Shown here piece by piece: positions 1-10,297 of a stretch of 28,256 bases of DNA (within the stretch, counting starts at the first letter, position 1; the number at the start of each line of letters is the position of its first letter). Source of the DNA: Mesostigma viride (Eukaryota > Streptophyta > Mesostigmatophyceae > Mesostigmatales > Mesostigmataceae); the NCBI GenBank assembly GCA_009746045.1, contig RPFO01000690.1:1-28256 (forward strand), in the 5' to 3' direction. A program made the position numbers and the translations under genes. Under the pieces are notes generated by a model. It saw only the letters and a list, made by a program, of their open reading frames with translations, did not search any database and was not told the DNA's origin.

Positions 1-30
1 AGAGAGAGATCCAAGGCATAATTAAATGAA

Positions 31-78
31 GCGGGGGAGGGACTCGAAACCCTCAATGCCGTTAAGCCGCCACCATTT
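31..78 (-). tRNA. Possible 3' part of a class II tRNA (Leu-like), damaged
   Basis: The reverse complement shows a GAGGG/CCCTC T-stem around a TTCGAGT-like loop, followed by a CCCCCGC acceptor 3' strand and preceded by what looks like a long variable arm. That fits the 3' half of a tRNA-Leu or tRNA-Ser. The T-loop has one extra T. The 5' half and anticodon cannot be found: the expected region runs into a G-homopolymer tract with unreliable bases. The amino-acid identity is a guess. Confidence 0.35.
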
Positions 79-124
79 TTTTGGGGGGGAGGTTGGGTGG
101 GGGGGTGGGCCCGGTTCCTACCAA
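79..124. other. G-homopolymer-rich low-quality tract
   Basis: Runs of T, then repeated runs of five to eight G broken by single bases, in a window that is otherwise strongly AT-rich. The tract falls where the rest of a tRNA should be and close to the window edge. It looks like degraded base calling rather than plastid sequence. A true G-rich insertion cannot be excluded. Confidence 0.5.
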
Positions 125-574
125 TTCCCGGCCCACGCCAAATGGATCAAAATCAATGCAGTATGCGCAAAAATATACACCGTCCTTACACTATGCAAGA
201 AAAGGATCGATATTTTTTACTATAGCATCTTACTGTTTATCCCACATGAAAAAAACTTCATGTCTACTAATTATTAAAGATAAATAGTTAACATAATATT
301 TCATTTTAATAATAATTACTATATTATAGTTATATTGCCATTAACCAAGACTATCTATGACTGTTTGTTGACCAGTAGAAATAATGATTTACAAAAATTC
401 CGAAATTGTAGTTTCTATAAACACATATAAGAATACTTACTTATTATTGGAGTGATATCTTTTAGTAGACCCATCTTTTTTGACTATAGATTTTTAATAG
501 CAAAAGAACTTCTGGAAGATTCTTTGTGATCATCATTTTTATTATTTTTTATATATAGAAGAATAGAAATAACC
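125..574. other. No gene recognised
   Basis: AT-rich sequence with no sustained reading frame, tRNA or rRNA signature that I can support. It lies downstream of the 3' end of ndhB and in the noisiest part of the window, so small genes could be masked by errors. Confidence 0.4.
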
Positions 575-1885
575 TAGTTAATAACCTACAAAAACTAAAT
601 AAGTAAATCCAGTTCCCAGCCAGCCAAAATAAAATATAATTTCCAAAAAACCACCAAAAGGTGGAATACCACTAACGACAATAAGCAATACTTATTAAAC
701 ATATAGGCTTAATATATATAATTTTTAGATTTAACCTCCATAACCTAATTTGATCACTACCGTTTTCAAATAAATCAAAGATTCGCATCAAAAGCTCCTA
801 AATTCAAAATAGGTAAATTAACATGTATAAATAACATACTAGAAAACCATTTTATATTTCCCGCAAGTAATAACTAATAAAAAAACCTGCTTGAGCAAAT
901 TGATGAATATACCTAGCATACGCTTAATATTTTGTTTGACTAATAGCCAATGATATTTGACCAATAGCCATGCTTAAAATAAGCTAATATTTGAAGACTA
1001 TTAATGCCACTCGTTTATAATGTATTGGAAATAAAATAGTCATTATTTTTAGCTAACATTAATCCTGCTGCTTTAAACTACAATAAAAAAGCTAGCGACA
1101 GGAGTTTGGTGTCCTCCCCCATTCATACACATCATGGAGCCCATTGATGGAAAGGGAGCTCGCAGCTATTTTGAAAGATATTCCTACCATAATTATGCCT
1201 AGTGCTACTAAGATGAGCCAACTTGAATTACCTTCTGATCTTATAAATCGAATTTGCTGCTATTCATGAAATTATCTATGTGACCCATGAGATAGTTCCA
1301 TATAAAGAGAAAACCATACAAGTTTAATATAGAAGAACTAAGCTGCACCAATTAATAAAATTTGTAAGAAGCCTCATTAGAACGAATATTTTTTTCATAT
1401 ATCCTTGTTTAAGTATATATGAACCATAATCCAATGTTTCTAATGATTAAAAATATCAATTAGGAATATCGTATGAACCACATAAGTACATTGGTCCAAA
1501 GAGTGGCTGTTAGAAATATAACTAAACACATCTGATACAAGTTATTTTTTGATTTTTCTAAATATTCTATAGATAAAAGTACACATAACATTGAAGAGGA
1601 GGCAATAAGCAAACGAATATGCATTAACTTAGGGAATCTGTTTGAAAACTGCCAAGAAAAGCTGTCATACCTTCTTTTCCATTCCATTTGGAATAATAAA
1701 AATCAGCATACTTAAAATCAACCTAAGATTGCATATAAGGCATACAGGATTGGCTTTTCTTTGAAATATTAGACTCAAGATCAATATAAATAATGAAGAA
1801 GACAAATAATAATTGCCTCTGGAAAGCACGGATCAATACTTTAGGAAGCAATCAGAAATCTTTAAAATTCCATAGACATTATACT
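575..1885 (-). pseudogene. ndhB: ndhB, NAD(P)H dehydrogenase-like complex subunit 2, frame-broken
   Basis: NdhB is a membrane subunit of the thylakoid NDH complex, which takes part in cyclic electron flow. The reverse strand shows successive NdhB-like blocks in the correct order but in different frames. Near 1820 there is an N-terminal LPEAIII-like block. At about 1460-1687 an open stretch contains LSIEYLEKS and LTATL. Near 1134-1190 comes ISFKIAA followed by a PFHQWAPDVYE-like block. Near 910-965 there is AISQTNIKRML, and near 645-675 SGIPPFGGF. Many single-base indels separate the blocks. The breaks resemble sequencing errors because neighbouring psbE, psbF, psbL, psbJ and psaI are broken the same way, so the genome probably has an intact gene. 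No right-arm copy exists to correct it. The ends are approximate. Confidence 0.82.
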
Positions 1886-2689
1886 GATAAGTTATTGAAT
1901 ATATTCGATTGTCATTTTTATAAAACTTCATAGATTGTTTTAAGAGAAAAAATAGTTTACTATTTTTTTCAAAAAAATAAATAGTAAGAAATAATTATTT
2001 AGTATTTATAATATTTTTTTCTCTACATAAACAAATATATTAACATACTAATAGATAGCAAATATTTATTATTTAATATAAATATTCTTAGAAAATTTAT
2101 TCTTTATTTTTCAAAAAACAATGTGACAAGGAATAAAGAATAACTTTGAAACAGTAGTCATAGAATTTTACTTATATATAAAACAAAATGAATAAATTTT
2201 ATTTTCTATCAGATATACTTAAAAAAAAATAATAATTATTGTTATTTTCCCTACTATTTAAAGATTTATAAATAAAATTTGTATAAATATTGTTTTATTA
2301 TTTCGTGAATTAATCTTGTTAAATTAGATTTTAAAAATGGATATTTTACTAAAGATTTTGATTCGCAAATAAAATATAAGAACTTGATAAATAAAATAAA
2401 AATAATATTAACTCGTAAACAATAAATTAGATGACAGCAAGACATAAAACAATAAAATAATTAAACTTTGATTTTTCAATGAATAATCTTTAATTATTAA
2501 CTAATAGGTTAATAAAATTCATAAGAGAATATTATTGTAAATAAAATAAGAAAAGACATTTTATATTATCTTTTTCTTATAAAAGTGAGAGTCAATTTTT
2601 TCATTTTTGTTTTACTTCAAAACCATTTTTTAAAACATTATTTTTTCTCGTTGATACATTTTATATAAAAGATCATATATATTTAAAAT
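1886..2689. other. AT-rich spacer, no gene recognised
   Basis: Very AT-rich with many A and T homopolymers and no sustained frame on either strand. It would hold the ndhB promoter and 5' leader, but no clear promoter element can be singled out with this error level. Confidence 0.45.
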
Positions 2690-3410
2690 GAATAAATTTT
2701 TTTCAATCAATATTATTCTATGGGCATTAATTGGATTAAATTTTCATATTCTGAGTTATTCTCTAAAAATAAGTATTTAGTAATTTTCCCATGGCAATGG
2801 CCACAAGAAGGATTAGAAACATATATGATCCATACTGATTATTATTTAGGTTCTATATTATTTATATCTTTTTTTAGAGGTAGATTTGCGTCTTTAATTT
2901 CACAATTAGCTTATCAAATAATACAAATTAATATAGTCCAATTGATCATATTTTTTTTCTAAAAATTTACATATTTCTTTTTTATTACCCAATTTTTGAA
3001 TCAACTTATAAATTTAGATACTAATAGAGGAACAATAACAGAATAATACATGCATTCAAGATATATAATTAATAATGGATGGTTATCATATTTTGTTGTT
3101 AATCTAATATCATATGACCTATTTTTGAAAAATAATTAATAATAATAATACTCAAGCAATTGATTCTTTTTTAATAAAAGCGTAATTTTTTGATAAGACC
3201 TTATATTATGAACATCTTATTTAGTTATAACAAGTAATTCATTAAATGAATGGATTTATGTATTCTATAAAAGACAATTTTTTATTACTGCAAATCAATT
3301 AATTATTATTTGTTTCAGTGGTATTATTAGTTTTTTTATTACAATTTTGTGTGATTAATGGAGAAAATAAATTAAATATCTAATTTATTTGCAATACTGC
3401 ATTTCTATTA
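2690..3410 (+). other. Unassigned, possibly a frame-broken membrane-protein gene
   Basis: An ATG at 2690 opens a hydrophobic stretch, and an overlapping frame stays open from 2720 to 2962. It includes an FPWQWPQEGLE segment followed by hydrophobic residues. A further open stretch near 3235-3355 reads NEWIYVFYKRQFF and then a hydrophobic segment. Codon choice is typical of the neighbourhood, which suggests one gene of roughly 200 or more residues broken by indels. I cannot match it to a plastid family. cemA-like or transporter-like membrane proteins were considered but no diagnostic motif supports either. Confidence 0.3.
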
Positions 3411-3653
3411 ACAAAATGAAGCAGAACAAGACTTTAATAACTTGTTATAATTTAGAGATACTTTCTTGCTTTTTTTCTCATGAGTGAGAAATAATCTTAA
3501 ATTATGGTATTTGTTATAAACATATATATTTTTTAAAATATATATATTAATGCAAATAAAAATCTAATGATGCAGAATAGCTTCGTAGATTTTCCATATT
3601 GTTTCTATTTTTTGAAACATATTTATATAAAAATGTAAATAAGGCAAAAATTA

Positions 3654-3762
3654 ATGATCGCTCCTATTTACCTTCTATTTTAGTACCTTTAGTAGTTTAG
3701 TGTTTCCAGCAATTGCAATGGCTTCACTGTTTTTAATAATTGAACAAGAAGAAATTAGTTAA
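3654..3762 (+). pseudogene. psaI: psaI, photosystem I subunit VIII, two single-base gaps
   Basis: PsaI is a one-helix photosystem I subunit that helps dock PsaL. The C-terminal half reads VFPAIAMASLFL then IIEQEE before the stop, matching the family ending. The N-terminal half shows the YLPSILVPLV block but needs one base added near 3668 and one near 3693 to stay in frame. With both, the product would be about 36 residues, the normal length. It is transcribed convergently with psbJ. The breaks are probably sequencing errors, since the rest of the left distal arm behaves the same way. Confidence 0.85.
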
Positions 3763-3905
3763 TTAGAATTTTTTAAAAATTTAACTACAACATTTTTTTA
3801 TTGTTTTGTACTTTTCAGGGGGCTATGGAACCGGTATCTGGAAGAAGATACTAAAACTATTTCTAAGTTAGTAAATTTTTACTAGTGCATAATACTATAA
3901 TTTTC

Positions 3906-3937
3906 TCTATGTATATATAACTATACATATACATAGA
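3906..3937. terminator. AT-rich hairpin between convergent psaI and psbJ
   Basis: An imperfect inverted repeat, ctatgtatatata facing tatacatatacatag, lies just past the psbJ stop and downstream of psaI. Plastid 3' ends are commonly set by such stem-loops, so it could protect the 3' ends of both transcripts. The error rate here limits confidence. Confidence 0.45.
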
Positions 3938-3948
3938 TGGTTCATTTG

Positions 3949-4073
3949 TTATAGTGATGATCCTAAACCAGAATAAGAACATAAAAAATAAAGCAAGTAA
4001 ACCTATAGCTAAAAGACTACAACTGTACCACTAACCATAGTGGGATTCGTCCGGTAGTTCCAGTATTAGACAT
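3949..4073 (-). pseudogene. psbJ: psbJ, photosystem II protein J, single-base break
   Basis: PsbJ is a small one-helix photosystem II protein near cytochrome b559. The reverse strand starts MSNTGTTGRIPLWLV, diagnostic for PsbJ. After a break it continues with codons for an SYSGLGSSL-type C-terminus before the stop. The length, 125 bases, is one short of a 42-codon gene. It is last in the psbE-psbF-psbL-psbJ cluster. There is no right-arm counterpart. Confidence 0.87.
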
Positions 4074-4179
4074 GAATATTCCTCTATTCCATTTTCGATA
4101 AAGGTCAGTGCTCATGACCCAAGTAGCAATAGGTATAAAAATGACTTAACTATATAAATTAATAAAAAAATTTAATTAG

Positions 4180-4292
4180 TTAATAATATATACTGGAGAA
4201 TAAAATTGCTAATACAAAAATAAGCAATAATCCCCAATAAAGACTAGTACGATTTAATTCAACTTCTTGTTGTTTAGGATTTGTTCTGTCAT
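4180..4292 (-). pseudogene. psbL: psbL, photosystem II protein L, single-base break
   Basis: PsbL is a one-helix photosystem II protein at the monomer interface, needed for quinone-site function. The reverse strand reads MTEQ, then after a one-base gap [16 protein letters not shown] and [13 protein letters not shown], the PsbL signature. The 113 bases are one short of 38 codons, and the missing base is an A after the fourth codon. It follows psbF by under 20 bases, the usual plastid operon spacing. Confidence 0.9.
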
Positions 4293-4309
4293 ATAACCTC
4301 TTATACCTG

Positions 4310-4435
4310 TTATCTTTTGAATAAATTGCATAGCGGATATAGCAACCTAAAAAAATACTGTAGGTACAGCTAATGCGTGGACAGAAAGCCATCTAACTGT
4401 AAAGATAGGATACTGAATGTTTTTTCGGCTGCCAT
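4310..4435 (-). pseudogene. psbF: psbF, cytochrome b559 beta subunit, left copy, frame-broken
   Basis: PsbF supplies one axial heme histidine of cytochrome b559. The strand encodes MAAEK, then out of frame a [18 protein letters not shown]-like block holding the heme-ligand histidine, and a C-terminal MQFIQ. Frame shifts lie near the A-run after codon 5 and next to the stop. The right copy starts with a different base count at the same A-run (25 against 23 bases before the conserved TAT codon, where 24 would fit), so both copies look misread. Confidence 0.87.
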
Positions 4436-4458
4436 TGTTTTTATCTATTTTTATTAAT

Positions 4459-4701
4459 TTATTTTATATTGATTTAATTGTTCTAAAGCATTAAAAGATC
4501 AGTGAATCAAATGGAATATCTTGTCGATCCTTCAGTAAAATACTCGTTAGGTCTAGGAGTGCCAAACACGTCATAAGCAAGACTGTACTTACAAATACCA
4601 TCCAGAAACAAATAAAGATGGAATAGTAATACTATGAATAACCCATAAAGATACTGGTAATAATGTCACTAAAAGGACGTTTCCTCTGTAGAACCAGCCA
4701 T
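4459..4701 (-). pseudogene. psbE: psbE, cytochrome b559 alpha subunit, left copy, frame-broken
   Basis: This is the left mirror of psbE. It has an extra A in the GAGGAACG region near 4674, a damaged SIRYW segment, and two bases missing before the stop. It does keep the base that the right copy lacks after the SDI-coding part (GACATTATTACC). Together the two copies would restore a normal 81-residue PsbE. See the right-arm entry at 27918 for function. Confidence 0.88.
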
Positions 4702-5233
4702 GCCAAAGCTCCTTACGTGAAATAGATTGATCTTATCTTATTTGAGATAGATCCAAAACCAATAAAGAGGATTGTGGTACCTCTATACCCTTAGAATTTT
4801 TTCTAAGTATAAATTAATAATTATTTATTTCTTTGACATTTTCACTTATTCTTAATTTAGTTAAGTAAAAATAAGCTATTTGTAAGATTGTAGACTACTA
4901 CTCACTTGTTCATTGCAGAGGTTTTCTGTCTTATAGAAGTTATAAAATGTTGCTATAAGCAACTATTCCATCTTTTCTGCAAATTAACACACTATGTTTT
5001 ATCACTACAACAATATTTATTGTTGCTTGAATTTTCAGTCAATGGAAACTAGAATATTCAAATATGAACATCACTCTTGTCAAGAGAAATACTCATTGCC
5101 ATTAGTATATCCTTGAGGGCTTAACAGAGCAAGGTTTTTTTTATAGATATAATAATCCGTTTATTATAAAATATTCTTTTTTTCAAATTTAAAATAATAA
5201 TTATTATTTTTAAATTAAATATAATTTGTTTTA
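4702..5233. other. psbE-trnG spacer, left copy, no gene recognised
   Basis: This is the mirror of 27387-27917. It contains the psbE leader (AAGGAG-like element next to the start) and the palindrome CAACAATATTTATTGTTG at 5008-5025. No protein or RNA family is recognised. Confidence 0.5.
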
Positions 5234-5304
5234 GAGCGGGTAACGCGATTCGAACGCGCGACATCAACCTTGGCAAGGTTACGCTCTACCACTGAGATAT
5301 CCGC
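5234..5304 (-). tRNA. trnG-GCC: tRNA-Gly(GCC), left copy, one base short
   Basis: This is the mirror of the intact gene at 27315-27386. The GCC anticodon and T-arm are kept. The 5' acceptor strand reads GCGGATA instead of GCGGGTA with a neighbouring base lost, so the stem no longer pairs fully. It is the lower-quality version. Confidence 0.88.
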
Positions 5305-5738
5305 ATTAAATATAGAATTATTCACAGAATAATTAATTTGTCATCATCATAAGAGAAAAAAAAAGGATGATAAAAATGAATTCCAATTATTTAATAATAT
5401 AATATTATTATTATTAATTTTTTTTTTTTCATTAAAATTAGTATTCAAAATTACTCATGAATAAACAAATATTAAGGTAAGTATACATAAAAAATATATT
5501 TTTATCTTTTTTTTAGACTAAAAAGAAAGAAATATTTAATATAATTTCCTAATTTGAATTATATCTTTGTTAACAAAAATTTTTTAATTATTTGTCTATG
5601 TTTTATTAAAAAACTGTTCTTAGATAATTTGATTTAATTATTTAATATCAGATAATAATAGTTAAGATATATTTTATTTATTTCAAATAAATAATTTTAA
5701 TAAACTAAAATAATATTCTAATATTAAAAATATTGTTG
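5305..5738. other. trnG-psbZ spacer, left copy
   Basis: Extremely AT-rich with long A and T runs and an ATTATT repeat tract. It mirrors 26867-27314 with many indels. No gene is recognised. Confidence 0.5.
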
Positions 5739-5922
5739 TTATTAAACAACAAAAGAATTTAGAATGCTACAGCAATACAAACTAATCCATATAGAGCTCA
5801 GAAAAAACAAAATTCTTGGATTTTACCCAACCTTCTGGAGAAGCAAATATTACAGGAACGCCAATAACATTAGAAAAGAGTTGCATTAATGCAAGAACTG
5901 TTAATTGAAATGCAGCAAGCAT
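5739..5922 (-). pseudogene. psbZ: psbZ, photosystem II protein Z, left copy, frame-broken
   Basis: The reverse strand begins [12 protein letters not shown], loses frame, recovers as [14 protein letters not shown] and VKSKNFVFS, then breaks again. In the KNFVFS part it has three bases fewer than the right copy and agrees better with the usual PsbZ length. A GAGGAGA ribosome-binding site lies just upstream of the ATG. Confidence 0.88.
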
Positions 5923-6243
5923 AGTGTGTTTCTCCTCAATATATGAACACATTATAAATAGTATTTTATTTCTTTTTTTAAATGAAATACAGCTAATTTT
6001 ATAAAAAAAAAACATGCGTTTTGTTTTTATGCATAATTTTATACATAAAAAATTATTTAACTTAATTTTTAATTTTATGCATAACTGTTTGATTTCATCA
6101 AATAAAAAATGTCTTTTTTTATTTATATAAAATATCAGTCAACTAATATACTAGTAAACAATTTCCATATATAATTGTATAGTAACACTATATAGATACA
6201 TAAAGAAACATTTATGAATTGCTTTTAATAACTAATAGTTATA
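5923..6243. other. psbZ-trnS spacer, left copy
   Basis: Divergent intergenic region with psbZ reading left and trnS reading right, AT-rich, mirror of 26348-26671. It contains repeated TTTATGCATAA-type words. No gene is recognised. Confidence 0.5.
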
Positions 6244-6330
6244 GGACGAGTGGCAGAGATGGTCGATTGCGTCTGATTTGAAATCAGATAACACTTTTTA
6301 GGTTCCGAGGTTCGAATCCCTCCTTCTCGA
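6244..6330 (+). tRNA. trnS-UGA: tRNA-Ser(UGA), left copy with base changes
   Basis: The class II tRNA-Ser with a TGA anticodon is recognisable, but the acceptor strand (GGACGAG against GGAGAGG on the right), the variable arm and the T-stem each differ from the right copy and pair less well. This fits read errors rather than a diverged second gene. Confidence 0.88.
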
Positions 6331-6398
6331 AGCCGCAATAATTATGAAATATTTTTTGTGTTTACTTTTATGAATAAGTAAAAAGGATTTTTTAACCA

Positions 6399-9083
6399 AT
6401 GCAGCAAAATCATATGAGTCTTAGTAACATGATCAAAGAAGTCAAAGAAGTCTTTTTTCATGTTCCAGCATTATTAATACCTACACGTTATCGGAGAAAT
6501 TTATAGAGAAATAGATAGAGCTCCTAAATTATTAGAACAGTCATTTTATACGATTTTAATTAAAGTTTGGAATATTACAGAAAAGTAACAGTTACAGATG
6601 TTTTTTATTATAGTTCTGTAGAAGATCCACTTGGTTTACAATCTCCTAGACATAGTCGTTGGGCTCAAAATACAGATGAAGAACAAAGAAAACAAGCTCG
6701 TATTATTATTCAATCAGTTATAAACCTAATTCATTTATAAGAATTACTAGTAATAAATTTACTAGAGTACTAATAACAAGTTTATTTGTATTAACTTATT
6801 TCCATCTAATGGAGTTTTTCAATCTTTTCCTTATTTTGAATCTCAAAGAATTAATGGTTTTTTCTTTTCAAAAAAATGTAATAATCTATTAATTCAGTTA
6901 GAAAAATTAATAGGAATAATAGTACAAATACATGTATTATCAAAATAAGCTGATCTTTTAACACATCAGAAATCTAAAGAATTGCTAGGAAATTCTCTTC
7001 CAACTAACAGTATATTAAGATGGAAAATGCATTCAAAATATCTGAATATTAAAACGATATTTAATATGCAGAAAAATGGATATATCTTCCTTTAGGACTA
7101 GGATTAGAAAAATAGTGAACAAATTTTTAGTTATATGAAATTTGATATTTGTTAATTGACGAAAATAGTTCAAATTATGAAAATAAATAATAGAACTATT
7201 TTAGATCCAAAAATTGATAAATATCCTTTAGTATTAAAGAATAAGGAAAATATTTTATTTTTTCACAAATTACCAATTCAATTTTTTTTATTTCCATATA
7301 TTGTTTAAGAATTTGGCTTGCTCCTGTATTTGTTCTATGGTGGTCATATCAATTTAATTCTGAAGAAAAAGAAAATATTAAAAATAATTTAAAAAATATT
7401 CATGATATAGAAATAAGTACTATTCAAAAATTTGTTGCAAAAGCTATAACCTTTAGAGACATAGGTGGTATGGAATCTCTGAAACAGGAATTGGCTACAG
7501 TAGCTTTTTTGCTTAAACAAAAAAATTATTCTAATAGTTATCCTATGGGGTATTTGTTTGCTGGACCTCCAGGTACAGGAAAAACATTAATGGCTAAAGC
7601 TATGTCTTATGAAGCAGAAACACCATATTTGTATGTAGAAGGTTCACAATTTAGATGTAGAGAAGAAGGAGTGGCTAATGCACGCGTTGACGATCTTTTC
7701 AAACAAATTCAGAATATTAGTCCATGTATTTTATATATAGATGAAATAGATTCTATTGCTGAAAGAAGAGAAGAAGCTAATAAACAATTAGAACAATTGA
7801 AAACAATTGGAGACTCAATTGAAGGTTCCAATATTAATATAGATCAAAAACCTTCTGATACTGTATTAATGCAGTTTTTAATTTACATGGATGGATACAA
7901 AAAAAGAAATGATTTGATAATTATTGGCGCTACAAATAGAATAGAAACTTTGGATGATGCCATTATGCGTCCTGGACGTTTTGATCGTCAAATTGTATTT
8001 TCTCCACCATTTTTTGAAGAAAGAAAAGATATTCTTAGAATTTTTTTACGTAATACTAAAGCATTAGTAGATGATACAACTAAAACTATGATGGCAGAAC
8101 GCTCTATTGGTCTTAATGGTTGTGATTTAAGACTTTTAGCAGATAACATTCTTCTTTTATCAGCTTTAGAATCAAGAAATCAACAAAAAACTATTCCAGT
8201 TATTAATGAGGATACTTTTGATAGAGCATTAGAACGTGTATCTAGAATTAGACATATCATTTCCAATTATGAACTAGCTTTTGGTAAATATGATTTTTAT
8301 CGAACAGCTTATCATGAAGCTGGAATTGCTTTAATTCATACTTTACTACCAGAATGCAGACCTGTTTATTCGGTTAAATTATTTCCAAAACCATTAAATG
8401 ATCGTTATTTGGAAATTGAAAGAGAAAATCTGAAAGTTCCTTCATCAGATATTATTTCTACTAATAATATAGATTATTTTGTACAAAAAATAGTTGGTTT
8501 ATTAGCAGGAAGAGCTGCAGAAAGTATATTGTTTGATTTTTATCCTGGCCAAATAAGTACATATTTGAATAAAACATATGATCCTAATATTCAAGGAGCT
8601 TATAATATTGCACATCATATTGTTGAATTTGGTTTGTTAGATTCTGTTACAGGAGTTATACATTATCTAAATTCTGAAAATGAAAATAATATTAAAGATC
8701 CATTTGTTACTAAAATTAATGATCTTATTCAAAATAAAGTTACATTAAAAACCAATAGAGAATTGAGAAAATATTCTCAAGCTGCTTCTATATTAGATTT
8801 TAATGAATTTTGGTATGAACAAGATTATCCATGGCAATTTGATTTTATTAAAAAACAATATATTTATTCAAATGAATCATCTAGAAATCTAGATATGGAA
8901 ATAGTTTCTATATTACATACTTTATTTCAATATACATATGATTTTTTAAAATCTAATGAACAATTATTGGATCATTTAGCATCTCTTGTTTTAAAAAATA
9001 AGAGTATATCTCAAAAAGAAATCCATTTAGTAGTCAATTCATATGGTATTAAAATACCAACAAAAACTTGGAAAGCATGGTAA
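6399..9083 (+). pseudogene. ftsH-like AAA+ gene, left copy, N-terminal third frame-broken
   Basis: This is the mirror of the intact 890-codon gene at 23517-26189. From about 7306 onward it matches that gene exactly wherever compared, and an open frame of 537 codons starts at the internal ATG 7470. Between 6399 and 7305 it carries scattered single-base gains and losses (an extra G near 6494, a lost A near 6586, a lost T near 6719, a lost T near 7304) and substitutions creating stops (near 6950 and 7110). The breaks are confined to the noisy zone and are not evidence of a real shortened protein. Confidence 0.93.
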
Positions 9084-9100
9084 TGGAAGAAAAATAATAT

Positions 9101-9174
9101 CGGGACTGACGGGGTTCGAACCCGCAACTTCCGCCTTGACAGGGCGGTGCTCTAACCAGTTGAACTACAATCCC
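9101..9174 (-). tRNA. trnD-GUC: tRNA-Asp(GUC), left copy
   Basis: Exact mirror of 23426-23499. It has a full cloverleaf with anticodon GTC in the CTGTCAA loop and a GGTTCGAA T-loop. It lies 17 bases from the end of the ftsH-like gene and on the opposite strand. Confidence 0.96.
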
Positions 9175-9416
9175 ACAGTTGTTATTATGCTACCATAGTG
9201 CCATGATTATAGTTTATTTGTCAAATATATTATTTATATTTTATAAATATAATATACTACAAGCACTTATAGTATCTTGAATAAGGAGCATAGATTTAAA
9301 CATTTATTTCATTTCAGGTAATCATTTTTCTAATATATTTTATTATATATTAGATTTTATTGAAAAAATAATTATTTTCTAGTTTAATAAAGACACATAA
9401 AAAAGAATAAAAATAT

Positions 9417-9764
9417 ATGACAAGAGTAAAACGAGGCAATGTTGCTCGTAAACATCGTAACAAAATTCTTAATTTAGCTAAAGGATTTCGTGGAGCACAT
9501 TCTGTACTATTTCGTACAGCAAATCAACAAATAATTAAATCTTTAAGATATGCTTATAGGGATAGAGCTAGAAAAAAACGAGATTTTAGAAAGTTATGGA
9601 TTGCTAGAATTAATGCAGCATCACGTCAAAATAATATCAGTTATAGTCAATTAATTAATCAATTAAAAACATCCAATATTTTATTAAATCGAAAAATTTT
9701 AGCACAAATTGCTCTTTTGGATGGTCCAGTATTTTCTCAAATTGTTATGGAATCCAATTCTTAA
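9417..9764 (+). CDS. rpl20: Ribosomal protein L20, left copy
   Basis: Identical to the right copy at 22836-23183, where the annotation is given. It encodes 115 residues starting [18 protein letters not shown], the L20 N-terminus. Confidence 0.96.
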   Translation: MTRVKRGNVARKHRNKILNLAKGFRGAHSVLFRTANQQIIKSLRYAYRDRARKKRDFRKLWIARINAASRQNNISYSQLINQLKTSNILLNRKILAQIALLDGPVFSQIVMESNS

Positions 9765-9773
9765 ATATTCTGG

Positions 9774-9807
9774 TTAATTTCCTATGTGAAGAAACATAGG
9801 AAATTAA
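9774..9807. terminator. Perfect 13-bp hairpin between convergent rpl20 and rps18, left copy
   Basis: TTAATTTCCTATG (9774-9786) and CATAGGAAATTAA (9795-9807) are exact complements around an 8-base loop. The hairpin sits 10 bases past the rpl20 stop and 35 bases from the rps18 stop on the opposite strand, so it can serve as a 3'-end element in both directions. Confidence 0.75.
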
Positions 9808-9841
9808 TCACAACATATGTTTCCAAAGAATCATTTTGAAT

Positions 9842-10057
9842 TTAAATTTCTTGATTAAGAAAAGGTAATAAAGTTAAAAAGCGTGCTTGTTTTATAGCTT
9901 TAGTAATTGCACGTTGTTGCTTAGCACTTATATTATTAACACGTCTTGGTAATATTTTCCCTTGTTCTGTTATAAATTGACTTAATAAATCTATATTTTT
10001 ATAATCTATAGAATCTGTTGGTTTGATTGGGGATGTGCGACGACGAGAAAAAGTCAT
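9842..10057 (-). CDS. rps18: Ribosomal protein S18, left copy
   Basis: Identical to 22543-22758, where it is described. 71 residues. Confidence 0.96.
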   Translation of the reverse strand: MTFSRRRTSPIKPTDSIDYKNIDLLSQFITEQGKILPRRVNNISAKQQRAITKAIKQARFLTLLPFLNQEI

Positions 10058-10102
10058 AATTGTAAATTTTGTAATATTATTTAAATCTAAAAAAAATATA
10101 TA

Positions 10103-10297
10103 TTATTTTATTTCTTTATGAATAGTCGATTGATTACAATGAGAGCAGAATTTTTTTAATTCTAATCTATTAGGCGTATTACGACGATTTTTTTGAGTCA
10201 TATATCTTGAAATACCAGTAGAACGTTTATTGTTATTATTTTTACAAGAAGTACATTCTAATGTGATACTTATTCTTATACCTTTTGTTTTTGCCAT
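10103..10297 (-). CDS. rpl33: Ribosomal protein L33, left copy
   Basis: Identical to 22303-22497, where it is described. 64 residues with two CXXC pairs. Confidence 0.96.
   Translation of the reverse strand: MAKTKGIRISITLECTSCKNNNNKRSTGISRYMTQKNRRNTPNRLELKKFCSHCNQSTIHKEIK

Noticed and set aside
26-287. Two overlapping small frames at the left edge
   Set aside because: They run through a tRNA fragment and a G-homopolymer tract with doubtful bases.
5380-5430. CRISPR-like or satellite repeats in the ATT-rich tract
   Set aside because: It is a simple A/T microsatellite with no spacers, and its length differs between the arms at homopolymers.
6399-9083. Programmed frameshifting, or a short FtsH of 537 residues starting at 7470
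   Set aside because: The right arm has one uninterrupted 890-codon frame. The left breaks are numerous, irregular and limited to the noisy zone.
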